Positions 1 through 7,732 of a stretch of 21,201 bases of DNA are shown here, one piece after another. Source of the stretch: Actinomycetota bacterium (lineage in GTDB: Bacteria; Actinomycetota; Actinomycetes; S36-B12; UBA10799); contig JAUPKO010000600.1 of the NCBI GenBank assembly GCA_030837395.1, positions 1-21,201 on the forward strand, in the 5' to 3' direction. The stretch's first letter is position 1; every line of letters begins with the position of its first letter. The notes beneath the pieces are model-generated. The model was given only the letters and a program-made list of their open reading frames with translations, searched no databases and was not told the origin of the DNA. The translations under genes were made by a program, and so were the position numbers.

Positions 1-984
1 GCCGCCCGCAGTGTCGATGAGCTGGACGATCCGGTCGAAGTGGGCGCGGTTGACGATGCGCGAGAAGTCCGCGGCGGCGGCGGGGGTGTCGGCGAAGAAG
101 TCCCTGGCGGCCACCCGCAGTTGGTCGACGAACTCGTCGCGCACCGTAGCGTCCACCAGTACATAGTCCGGGGCCACGCAGGTCTGCCCGGCGTTGAGGA
201 ACTTGCCCCACATGATGCGCCGGGCGGCGATGGTGAGGTCGGCGTCCGCCGCAACGATGGCGGGGCTCTTGCCGCCGAGTTCGAGCGTGACCGGGGTGAG
301 GTGTTGCGCCGCGGCCTGCATCACCACGCGTCCGACGCGGGTCGAGCCGGTGAAGAAGATGTGATCCCACTTCATGGCGAGCAGCTCGGTGGACACGTTC
401 ACACCGCCTTCCACCACCTGCACCACCTGCGGATCGAGGTACTGCCCGATCAGCCGTGCCAGCAGGGCACTCGTCGCGGGGGCCAACTCGCTGGGTTTGA
501 GCAGGACGCTGTTGCCGGCGGCCAGTGCACCGACGAGCGGAGAGATGCTCAACTGGATCGGGTAGTTCCACGGCGAGATGATGAGCACCACGCCACGTGG
601 TTCGGGCAGGACCCGGCCCAGGCTCGGCTGCGCCACCGGCGGCGGCAACGTGAACGAGCCGCGCTGCCACGAGCGGACATGCTTGAGGGCGAAGGTGATC
701 TCTGCCTTGACAGACGCGAGATCGGCCAGCAGCGCCTCGACCCTGGGTCGGCGCAGGTCCTGGCGGAGGGCCTCGATGAAGTCCTCGTCATGTTCGTCGA
801 GCATCGCCAGTACGGCGCGCAGCGCATCTTTGCGCGCCTGAGTCGACCGCATCACCCCGGCCTCCTGGCCGGCGCGAAGTTGCGCCTGGAGGCCGTCGTA
901 GGCGCCCGGAGCAACGTGGTCGATGTCGTCAGGGATGGCGTAGCCGAGGAAGGTCTCGTCGGTGGCTGGTGCGGTGTTGGTCAT
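1..984 (-). CDS. Aldehyde dehydrogenase (class 3-like), C-terminus cut by window edge
   Basis: NAD(P)-dependent oxidation of an aldehyde to its carboxylic acid, probably in the cytoplasm. Reading the minus strand from ATG 982-984 gives 328 codons that stay open to base 1. The ALDH signatures are clear. SPWNYPIQLS is the cofactor-binding region, FFTGSTRVG follows, ELGGKSP carries the general-base Glu235, and GQTCVAPDY carries the nucleophile Cys269. The 34-residue Glu-Cys spacing is the family norm. Family members run to about 450-480 residues, so roughly 130 C-terminal residues lie outside the window. The short N-terminus and the motif spellings resemble class 3/coniferyl-aldehyde dehydrogenases, but the substrate cannot be told. 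ATG overlaps the stop of the upstream membrane-protein gene as ATGA, and GAGAGG nine bases upstream can serve as ribosome site, so it is probably the last gene of the operon read from 3953. Confidence 0.93.
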   Translation of the reverse strand, partial: MTNTAPATDETFLGYAIPDDIDHVAPGAYDGLQAQLRAGQEAGVMRSTQARKDALRAVLAMLDEHDEDFIEALRQDLRRPRVEALLADLASVKAEITFALKHVRSWQRGSFTLPPPVAQPSLGRVLPEPRGVVLIISPWNYPIQLSISPLVGALAAGNSVLLKPSELAPATSALLARLIGQYLDPQVVQVVEGGVNVSTELLAMKWDHIFFTGSTRVGRVVMQAAAQHLTPVTLELGGKSPAIVAADADLTIAARRIMWGKFLNAGQTCVAPDYVLVDATVRDEFVDQLRVAARDFFADTPAAAADFSRIVNRAHFDRIVQLIDTAGG

Positions 985-1637
985 GGGGCCGGCCTCTCGT
1001 TGGACGATGCGGCAAGGGTACGCGGGTGGCGGCGGCTGGGCAGCCGCGGTCGGTCAGGATCAGCCGCCCGGATCAGCCCGAGCAGGATCGGCACCGCGAG
1101 GAACGGCAGGTAGACCACGGCGATCTCGAACACCACGTCCAGGCTCAGCACGACTGTCGTGAGCACCGGACCGGCACGGTCGAACCCTCCGTCGGCCTGG
1201 CCGACCTCCACCCAACGCCCGCCCACCAGCACCTGCGACACCGTCCACACCGCACCCAGGGCCACCATCACCGAAAACATCACAGCCAGGCGTCGGCGAC
1301 ACCACGGATGACGCCAGGCTGCCAGCAATATGACTGCCAGCAACAGGCCGATGAACAGCAGCGAGGCGACGTCGAGCACGTCTCGCCGAGAGCCCTCCGC
1401 GGCGCCTTGCAGGACTTGCGCGACCACAGGTGCGAGCTCGTGGCCGAACAGCAGGTGCGAGGGCATCTGCCGGATTCCGCTGAATTGCAGGGCGAACTCG
1501 GCGCCACCCCAGATCAGCGTGCCGGCGAGGTAGACCCACACATAGTCCAGGCGCCGTCGGGTGAAGCAGTCCCAGGCCACCAGGGCGACGCCGAGCAGAG
1601 CGGCGACGAGTTTCGGGCTGAACTCCTGGCCGAACAC
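981..1637 (-). CDS. Unrecognised multi-pass integral membrane protein
   Basis: 218 residues with about five or six hydrophobic segments: near residues 9-24, 32-50, 85-108, 113-136, and a long hydrophobic stretch around 155-190 that may hold two passes. I recognise no family and assign no function. The last 30 residues are Arg/Pro-rich and probably cytoplasmic. The only canonical start after the last in-frame stop is GTG at 1635-1637. It has no good ribosome site, and the open frame upstream (1638-1746) reads protein-like, so the true start is uncertain. It lies 43 bases after the CobW-like gene and overlaps the aldehyde dehydrogenase gene by four bases (ATGA), so it is most likely co-transcribed with both. 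Confidence 0.72.
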   Translation of the reverse strand: MFGQEFSPKLVAALLGVALVAWDCFTRRRLDYVWVYLAGTLIWGGAEFALQFSGIRQMPSHLLFGHELAPVVAQVLQGAAEGSRRDVLDVASLLFIGLLLAVILLAAWRHPWCRRRLAVMFSVMVALGAVWTVSQVLVGGRWVEVGQADGGFDRAGPVLTTVVLSLDVVFEIAVVYLPFLAVPILLGLIRAADPDRPRLPSRRHPRTLAASSNERPAP

Positions 1638-1680
1638 GGTGTCGCGAACGATGTAGAGGGACTGGTCCCTGCGCGCTGAC

Positions 1681-2703
1681 TCAGCCGACGACGCACGAGT
1701 CGACCAGAGCCGCCAGTTCGTCGGCCTTGACGCTGCCCGGTGCGCTGATCACCACCAGGCGGGTCCTGGGCTCGGCCCGCCAACCCTCGCCGGGGGTGAT
1801 GTCGACGCGGCGGCACACGACCTGCACGATGCTCGGACGGTCCGGTTCCTCCTTGCTGCGCACGATGCCCTTGCACCGGAACACTGTGCCCGGCAGCCGT
1901 CGCAGGGCGTCCTCCAGTAGCGGTAGCGAGAGGGCGGCGTCGGTGTCGTAGGTCCAGGTGTCGAATGTCGGATGGTCGCGGTGGTCGTCCGGTGGCGCCG
2001 CTGCCGGGTCCAGGCGGCCGGCGGACAGCAGGATTTCGGTGGGCACGTCGGCGAAGGTGGTCTCGATCACCCGGATGTTGTTGAAGTGCTCGTCGATCCA
2101 GCGACGAACCGCGGCCACCCGCTCTGGGCCGGCCAGGTCGACCTTGTTGAGCACGACCATGTCCGAGAACGCGATCTGCAGCAGTTTGAGTTGGTTGACC
2201 TCGGGGTGCTCGGAGTGGGCGAAGACACTGTCGGCATCAACGACGCAGGTCACGCTGTCGAGCCGGATCCGGTCGCGCAGGCGCGGCGTGGTGAAGGCCA
2301 TGGTGATCCCACCGGGGTCGGCGATGCCGCTGGCTTCCAGCACGATCAACTCAGGCCGCTCGGGCCGGTTGATGGTGTCGATCACAGTGGCCACGAGGTC
2401 GTCGCGCAGCGAACAGCAGGTGCAGCCGTTGGCCAGACTGACCACGTTGTCCTCGATGCCCACGATCAACGCGGCGTCGATGTTGACCGAGCCGAAATCG
2501 TTGACCAGCACGGCCACCCTCAGCCCGTGATCGTCGCGCAGAATCCGGTTGAGCAGCGTCGTCTTGCCCGCCCCGAGGAACCCGGTGAGGATCGTCAGGG
2601 GGACGGCTGCGTCGGCGGTCAGGCTGGGTCCTCGGGTGGGGGCGCCCCGGTGATCATCATGCTCGTCTTCAGCGTGAACTCCGGCGGCAGCGGGTGGGCC
2701 CAC
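1681..2703 (-). CDS. CobW/G3E-family GTPase (COG0523-type putative metal chaperone)
   Basis: P-loop GTPase of the G3E family, whose characterised members (CobW, UreG, HypB, ZNG1) load metal into target enzymes. The order of motifs is complete. GFLGAGKTTLL is Walker A, NGCTCCSLRDD holds the metal-binding CxCC (bases about 2405-2430), EASGIADPGG follows, and NKVDL is the guanine-specificity motif. A CobW_C-like domain follows, with FRCKGIVRS near the start of it. The start is unsettled. The only canonical codon before the P-loop is GTG 2701-2703, giving 340 residues and an 85-base overlap with the hydrolase gene. A CTG at 2620-2622 overlaps that gene's stop as CTGA and has GAGG about eight bases upstream. 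Longer readings through the hydrolase gene are a shadow frame. The metal and the client are not shown by sequence; the neighbouring MBL-fold enzyme is an obvious candidate client. Confidence 0.88.
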   Translation of the reverse strand: MGPPAAAGVHAEDEHDDHRGAPTRGPSLTADAAVPLTILTGFLGAGKTTLLNRILRDDHGLRVAVLVNDFGSVNIDAALIVGIEDNVVSLANGCTCCSLRDDLVATVIDTINRPERPELIVLEASGIADPGGITMAFTTPRLRDRIRLDSVTCVVDADSVFAHSEHPEVNQLKLLQIAFSDMVVLNKVDLAGPERVAAVRRWIDEHFNNIRVIETTFADVPTEILLSAGRLDPAAAPPDDHRDHPTFDTWTYDTDAALSLPLLEDALRRLPGTVFRCKGIVRSKEEPDRPSIVQVVCRRVDITPGEGWRAEPRTRLVVISAPGSVKADELAALVDSCVVG

Positions 2704-3953
2704 TGGCGTACCTGGTCGGCTGGGGTGAACAACTCCGGCTCGAACTCCAGGTCCCGCACCGACTGCTCCTGGTTGGCCATGAACGGGTTGGTCACCTTGG
2801 AGTCCTCGGGCATCTTGCCGTCGAACTGGTTGGCCAGCAGCCACTCGGGGGTGGCGCGCGCGGTGTTGGTGGTCTCGGGCAGCGCCGCTTCCCGGATCCA
2901 CAGCTTGTCCTTGGTCACGTTGACCACGGTGTGGTCGATGCCGAAGGCGAACATGCCGTCGTAGTGGGAGCGCACCCCGGCGATCATCTCGCCGACGAGT
3001 TCGCGGTCGTACGACAGGTGCGTGGCCATGGCGAGGCGCGGTTGCACGATGTTGGCCAGGTAGCCGAACGCGTAGTGGGACGTGTGGAAGTTGTCGAGGG
3101 TGAACGCCCCGATGAACGGCGACACACCCTGCTTGAGCGCCCACAGTCGAACGTTGTCCACCGCCATCTCGGTGACGAACACGTCGACCCCCTCGGCGTA
3201 CTTGGCGGTCAACCGGTCGGCCTTGCCGTCGCCGGTCCACACGAACGACAGCCCGTTCCAATCCAGTCGGTACGCCGAGGCGCCGTCGACGGCGTGGGAG
3301 CGCCGCCAGTGGGTCACCTTCACCCCGTCCTGGTCGTAGCAGACCCCGCCGTCGTCGCGGTAGTCGAACTCGGTGACGTCGATCTTGTAGCCGTCGGCCA
3401 GCGGCATCCCGGCGGCCTGGATCGACGTCCACAGCCCCATCTTCTGCAGGTTCTCGGCCATGGCCTTAGTGCCCAGTTCGGGCGTGCGTCCGGACGGGCC
3501 GATGATGCGCAGCGGCTTCCAGCGCCCGTTGAACGGCGCGAACTGCCACAGGTAGGGGATGTCGGCGTAGTGGTCGAGGTGCAGGTGGGTGATGAAGATG
3601 TCGGTGATCTCCGGCACGGGCACCTGGTTGGCGATGATGTTGCGCAGGCAGCCGGGCCCGAAGTCGAAGAAGAACCGCTTGCCGTTGCCGAGCTCGACCA
3701 TGATGCTCGTGCCGGCCTGTGACTGCCGCGGCGGCCACGGCTGGCTGCCCATGAAGATGATTCGCATCTCGTCGGGGCCGAGTGGTTCACTCTGCGGGAA
3801 GTAGTTGTTGCGGTTCTTCACCGACGGGGTGGGCAGGTAGCCCGGCGGCAGAGTGATGCCGCTGCCGGGGGCCGAACCGTAGGGATTGTGGGCCTGTTCG
3901 AAGGCCGCGGCGGAGTACTCCGCCTCCGTCATGGGCACCTGCTCGTCGGTCAT
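2619..3953 (-). CDS. Metallo-beta-lactamase-fold hydrolase, GntH-like
   Basis: 444 residues. The metal-binding signature HLHLDH is at residues 123-128. Further likely ligands are the His in RRSHAVDG, the Asp in WTGDGKAD and the His in MATHLS, so a dinuclear metal site looks intact. The overall pattern recalls from memory the MBL-fold proteins annotated as GntH in guanitoxin clusters: PDEMR, then VELGNGKRFFFDFG, then GPSGRTPELGTK, then a long C-terminal extension. No other guanitoxin gene is present, so the substrate is unknown. There is no signal peptide or membrane segment, so it should be cytoplasmic. ATG 3951-3953 is preceded by AGGAGA at good spacing. It is the first gene of the set that continues with the CobW-like GTPase, the membrane protein and the aldehyde dehydrogenase. 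Confidence 0.9.
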   Translation of the reverse strand: MTDEQVPMTEAEYSAAAFEQAHNPYGSAPGSGITLPPGYLPTPSVKNRNNYFPQSEPLGPDEMRIIFMGSQPWPPRQSQAGTSIMVELGNGKRFFFDFGPGCLRNIIANQVPVPEITDIFITHLHLDHYADIPYLWQFAPFNGRWKPLRIIGPSGRTPELGTKAMAENLQKMGLWTSIQAAGMPLADGYKIDVTEFDYRDDGGVCYDQDGVKVTHWRRSHAVDGASAYRLDWNGLSFVWTGDGKADRLTAKYAEGVDVFVTEMAVDNVRLWALKQGVSPFIGAFTLDNFHTSHYAFGYLANIVQPRLAMATHLSYDRELVGEMIAGVRSHYDGMFAFGIDHTVVNVTKDKLWIREAALPETTNTARATPEWLLANQFDGKMPEDSKVTNPFMANQEQSVRDLEFEPELFTPADQVRQWAHPLPPEFTLKTSMMITGAPPPEDPA

Positions 3954-4013
3954 AGCGCATCTCCTGTCCGTGCCTGATCCGGGCGAGCCGACGCGGGACC
4001 GGGCTCGTTTTCG

Positions 4014-4019
4014 ACTGTA
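4014..4019 (-). promoter_or_regulatory. Possible -10 element for the MBL-fold operon
   Basis: TACAGT on the minus strand fits the actinobacterial -10 pattern TAnnnT and would give a leader of roughly 55 bases before the ATG at 3953. No convincing -35 is visible. The 92-base gap after hsdR also holds a weak GAGCC/GGCTC stem that could end the hsdR transcript. Confidence 0.3.
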
Positions 4020-4045
4020 CTCCCGCCGGCCGGGGCGTCGACCCG

Positions 4046-7000
4046 CTACGCGACCTCCTCCGGCTGGGCGGTGTGGCGAATGTGGCGCAGGGTTCTGACG
4101 ATCACGGCCACGTCATCGTCGCGGAAGATGTAGTCCGGGCCGGTGGGGGCGTGGTCGGTGTAGGGCGATTCGAACAGCCGCGCCGGCTCCATCACGCCGT
4201 TGCTGGTGAGTTCGTCGATGATGAGTTCGATGAACCGGATCTGCTCGACGGTGGCTGCCGTGCCGTCGAGGTACCGCTCGAAGGCCTGGGTAGCGGCGGC
4301 GCGATCGAGCCCGACCAGGCCGCGCACGAAGATGCCCAGGCCGCCGGATTGCTCGGCCGCCCAGATGATGTCGACAGTCTGACCGGCCTCGGAGGCGAGC
4401 AGCATCCGCTCGAGTTCGCGCAGGTCGTCGCCGGTGAGTTGCTTGTTGCGCCGCAGCCGCTGCAGCGCAAGGTTGTCGAGGTGCTCACGCAGGTACACCT
4501 GGGCTTTGGCGCGGAACCGTTCGAGGTTGGTGCCCGGCGTGACCCCCGGCAGGTCGACCGTGACCGCCTCGCCCAGGGTGTCCTCGAAGTCGGTGTAGAT
4601 GGGGGAGCGGGAGTCGCGGTCGATGAACCGCACGAGGCCGCGCAGTTTGCGCCGCGCCTCTTCCAGCATGGGCAGCGTCACGTCGACCCACCACTGGTCG
4701 CCGGCGACGGCCTCGATCAGCACCGCCTGCTCGGCGACTGAGGGGATGGTGGTCGTGCCCAGCAAGGCCGCGGCGATGTCCTGGATCGTGCCGCGCAGCC
4801 GCTCGGCGAGCACCGCGTCACCGTCGAGTTGGGCCAGTTGGCGTCGCAGCATCAGCAGATCGAAGCGCTTGGCATCCTCGTCGTCATCACGCACAGACGA
4901 CGGCAGCCCGGCCAGGGCCAGTGCTGCTTGCGCATCGTCGGTGGTCAGCACCTCCCAGGCAGTGGCATCGGTGAACCGCTCGACGGTCCGGCGGTGTTGG
5001 CGCACGACGAAGTTATCCGGATTCATCCCGGCGACGATGCCGCGTAGGGTGCCGACGGTGGCCTTGCGCAACTCCGGCTCAGCGTCACCGAGCGCCAGCA
5101 CCAACCCGAGCCGAGCCTCGAACAGCCGGGCCGACAGCGACTTCTGAATCTGCCCCTCGGAACCGGGCAGGTCCTGACTGAAGAACTCCAGGTTGCCGCA
5201 GAAGTCGAGCACCAGGAAGTCCGCCTTGTCCTGCCCGGGCCCGAACAGGTCCGGGCATAACCTGGTCCCGCGGCCGATCATCTGCCAGAACTTGGACGTG
5301 GACCGCACCATCTTGAAGAACACCAGATTCACGACCGCCGGCACATCGATGCCCGTGTCCATCATGTCGACGCTGATCGCGATGTGCGGCGCCTCGTCGT
5401 TGAGGTAGAACTTGTCGATCAGGTCCTGCGCGTACGGCGTGCCGTGGGTGATGACGCGGGCGAAGCGGCCGGCGAGTTCGGGGTAGGCGAGGTCGAAGCG
5501 CTCGGCGATGAATTCGGCGTGGCGCTGGTTCTTGGCGAAGATGATCGTCTTGCCCAGGCGGTCGCCGCCAGCCACCCGGTAGCCCTGAGTCATGAGGGTC
5601 TCGAGCACCTTGTCGACGGTGTCCTCGTTGAACAGGAACCGGTTGAGCTCCTCGGCGCCGACCTCGTTCGGCGGTTCGTCCTCACCCCAGTCCAACGCGT
5701 CCCACTGGTCCTTCTCCGCTTCGGTGAGGTCGTCGTACTTGATGCCCGAGCGCAGGAATTGGGTGCCGACGGCCAGGGCTTTGGGCGGCACGAGATAGCC
5801 CTGCGCGACGGCCTCGTCGAGGCTGTAGTTGTCGGTGGGGACGCCGTCCTCGAGGTGGAAAAGTCGGTAGGTGTTGTGGTCGACCTGGTCCTTCGGAGTG
5901 GCCGTGAGCCCCACCAGGAGGGCATCGAAGTAGTCAAAGATCGCGCCGTATTTGGCGTACACGGAACGGTGCGCCTCGTCGATGACGATGAGGTCGAAGT
6001 GGCCCGGTCCGAACCGGCGGGCACCACTGTGGGTCTCGTCGATGAGGTTCATCATCGTGGGGTAGGTCGCGACGTAGATCCGGCCCTCGCCGTGCCGGTC
6101 GGTGACGAGGTTGACGGTGGTGGAGCCGGGGAGTTGGTCGGTGAAGGCCCCGACGGCCTGCTTGACCAGGGCCTTACGGTCGGCCAGGAACAGCACGCGC
6201 TTGGCCCAATTGGCGCGTTGCAGCAGGTCTACCAGGGCGATCACCGTGCGCGTCTTGCCCGCACCGGTGGCCATCACCAGCAGGGCCTGGCGTTGTTTGC
6301 GGTCGAAGGCGTCGGCCACGGCCTGGATCGCGCGCACCTGGTAGGGCCGACCGGCGATGTCGGTGTCGACCTCCGCGCCGGTGAGCACTGTGCGAGTCTG
6401 GCGCCGTTGGATCAACAGCTCCAATTCGGCGCGGGTGTAGAAGCCCTGTACCTGCCGCGGCGGGTAGCCGCCGGCGTCGTCCCAGAGGTGGTGCTCGTAG
6501 CCGTTGGTGTAGAAGATCACGGGGCGTTGGCCGTACTGCTGCTCCAGGCAGTCGGCGTAGAGCGCGGCCTGCTGCCGGCCCACCTCGGGCGAGGTGGTGG
6601 TGCGCTTGGCCTCGACCACCGCCAGCGGCAGCCCGTCGGCGCCCCACAGCACGTAGTCGACGTTGCCGCGGCCGGAGGCGTTGGGCATGCCGGCCACCGG
6701 GTACTCCCGGTCGCGCGGCTGATCCAAGGCCCAGCCCGCCTCGTGCAGGAGCACGTCGATGAACAGGTCGCGGGCCCCCGCCTCGTCGTAGTCGCGGTCG
6801 TCTGGTCGCGCGGCGGCCTGGGCGGCGGCGATCTGTTGGCGCAGGGCCTCGATCTCGGCCTCATGGGCGGCGAGCCGTTCGTCGCGCTCGGCGAGCTCCT
6901 GAGCGTGGGCCTCGTCCTGCGCCGTGAATCGGGCGGCCAGCCGGGCGACTTCCTCGCGGGTGAGCGGCGCCGCCTGTGCTGCCAGCGACGGGTCGAAGTG

Positions 7001-7399
7001 TGCCTGCAGCGGCGCGGCTTCGGGGTGCGCCGAGTGGTGGTAGGAGGTCCAGACGACGACGTTGAACAACTCGCGCAGGACGGCCAGGGACACGTCGGGC
7101 CGGACGCTGCGATTCTCGTGTACGGCGGTGTTGGCCACGCGGCGGATCGTGGTGAGCCGGTTCGTGATGCCCTGCGGGACAGCGGCTGTGAAGGCGGGGT
7201 CGCCGATCTTGGCCGCGAGGTCATTGCGGTAGGGCAGGGTGAGTGAGAGGACGTCGTAGCGGTAGTCGACGAGCTGCTCAACCACGCGTCGGGCGTAGAA
7301 GCAGGCCGAGCGCGGATCGGAGGCGAGGTACGACTCGGCGCGCACACAGTCGTCGTGGAGCGTCGGTAGCGTGGCCCGGACGAAGGCGAAGTTGGTCAT
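4046..7399 (-). CDS. hsdR: Type I restriction endonuclease R subunit
   Basis: Motor and nuclease subunit of a type I restriction-modification complex: it translocates DNA using ATP and cuts when the recognition site is unmethylated. 1117 residues from the ATG at 7397-7399. An N-terminal helical domain (about 1-125) resembles DUF4145, and a charged coiled coil lies near 165-205. The PD-(D/E)xK nuclease has D248 and E263-A-K265. The helicase has Walker A TGAGKT (K382), DEAH 474-477, GLTATP, and QMIGRGTRL as motif VI. A C-terminal region follows that should bind the methylase. All key residues are present. A GTG at 7411 would add four residues; I prefer the ATG because the stop of a 12-codon leader ORF overlaps it as ATGA. 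hsdM and hsdS are about 3.5 kb away on the same strand. Confidence 0.95.
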   Translation of the reverse strand: MTNFAFVRATLPTLHDDCVRAESYLASDPRSACFYARRVVEQLVDYRYDVLSLTLPYRNDLAAKIGDPAFTAAVPQGITNRLTTIRRVANTAVHENRSVRPDVSLAVLRELFNVVVWTSYHHSAHPEAAPLQAHFDPSLAAQAAPLTREEVARLAARFTAQDEAHAQELAERDERLAAHEAEIEALRQQIAAAQAAARPDDRDYDEAGARDLFIDVLLHEAGWALDQPRDREYPVAGMPNASGRGNVDYVLWGADGLPLAVVEAKRTTTSPEVGRQQAALYADCLEQQYGQRPVIFYTNGYEHHLWDDAGGYPPRQVQGFYTRAELELLIQRRQTRTVLTGAEVDTDIAGRPYQVRAIQAVADAFDRKQRQALLVMATGAGKTRTVIALVDLLQRANWAKRVLFLADRKALVKQAVGAFTDQLPGSTTVNLVTDRHGEGRIYVATYPTMMNLIDETHSGARRFGPGHFDLIVIDEAHRSVYAKYGAIFDYFDALLVGLTATPKDQVDHNTYRLFHLEDGVPTDNYSLDEAVAQGYLVPPKALAVGTQFLRSGIKYDDLTEAEKDQWDALDWGEDEPPNEVGAEELNRFLFNEDTVDKVLETLMTQGYRVAGGDRLGKTIIFAKNQRHAEFIAERFDLAYPELAGRFARVITHGTPYAQDLIDKFYLNDEAPHIAISVDMMDTGIDVPAVVNLVFFKMVRSTSKFWQMIGRGTRLCPDLFGPGQDKADFLVLDFCGNLEFFSQDLPGSEGQIQKSLSARLFEARLGLVLALGDAEPELRKATVGTLRGIVAGMNPDNFVVRQHRRTVERFTDATAWEVLTTDDAQAALALAGLPSSVRDDDEDAKRFDLLMLRRQLAQLDGDAVLAERLRGTIQDIAAALLGTTTIPSVAEQAVLIEAVAGDQWWVDVTLPMLEEARRKLRGLVRFIDRDSRSPIYTDFEDTLGEAVTVDLPGVTPGTNLERFRAKAQVYLREHLDNLALQRLRRNKQLTGDDLRELERMLLASEAGQTVDIIWAAEQSGGLGIFVRGLVGLDRAAATQAFERYLDGTAATVEQIRFIELIIDELTSNGVMEPARLFESPYTDHAPTGPDYIFRDDDVAVIVRTLRHIRHTAQPEEVA

Positions 7400-7434
7400 G
7401 CGTGGTGCCACTGGTGCGGGCTCGACGCCGTCAT
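7396..7434 (-). CDS. 12-residue leader peptide upstream of and overlapping hsdR
   Basis: ATG 7432-7434 opens a frame encoding MTASSPHQWHHA and stopping at TGA 7396-7398, which overlaps the hsdR ATG by four bases (ATGA). GGGGAGG sits five bases before this ATG and is the strongest ribosome site in the vicinity, whereas hsdR itself has none. hsdR is therefore probably translated by re-initiation after the leader. The peptide is His-rich at its end and matches nothing I know. The coupling role is inferred from position only. Confidence 0.55.
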   Translation of the reverse strand: MTASSPHQWHHA

Positions 7435-7477
7435 GGTTGACCTCCCCGAGGCTACGATAGCGGCAATTGGGGGACCT

Positions 7478-7491
7478 TCACTCGCGAGTGA
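7478..7491. promoter_or_regulatory. 14-bp perfect palindrome in the hsdR upstream region
   Basis: TCACTCGCGAGTGA reads the same on both strands. It lies 44 bases upstream of the hsdR leader ATG, where an operator for a dimeric regulator would sit. No regulator gene is adjacent. The rest of the roughly 300-base gap (7435-7732) holds the fmdB inverted repeat described separately and no further gene that I can support. Confidence 0.35.
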
Positions 7492-7641
7492 GCATGTGAT
7501 CGATGGGCATGACTGACAGGGTGCCCGTTGGTCATGGGTCCACCACGCGCGAGCCCGGCGGACGGGTTAAACCGTTGTCCACAGGTGCGTCTGTGTGGCT
7601 CTCACTGGGTCCACGCCTGCGCTGGTGGCCAGGCGTTGCAT

Positions 7642-7686
7642 CGAGTGTGGGTTGAGCGCCCGAAATCGGCCATGAACCTACACTCG
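7642..7686. repeat. Imperfect inverted repeat upstream of fmdB-like gene
   Basis: Two 12-base arms (CGAGTGTGGGTT at 7642-7653 and AACCTACACTCG at 7675-7686) are complementary at 11 positions, and the exception would be a G-U pair in RNA. The spacer is 21 bases. The right arm contains TACACT (7679-7684), a plausible -10 for the downstream gene, so the repeat could be an operator or an RNA hairpin. Confidence 0.45.
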
Positions 7687-7732
7687 TTGACGCGCCCCAT
7701 CGTGGGATGCTGTTGTCGCTGGAAGGACGCCC

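Noticed and set aside
2704..3432. N-terminal extension of the CobW-like frame
   Set aside because: It runs through the MBL-fold gene in another frame, is Arg/Pro/Gly-rich, and is not needed for a complete GTPase.
2619..3953. Guanitoxin biosynthesis cluster, suggested by the GntH-like hydrolase
   Set aside because: None of the other biosynthetic enzymes is nearby; the likeness is at family level only.
5384..7246. A 620-codon open frame on the plus strand
   Set aside because: Antisense to hsdR; its Val/Gly/Leu-rich composition is typical of a shadow frame and it shows no domain.
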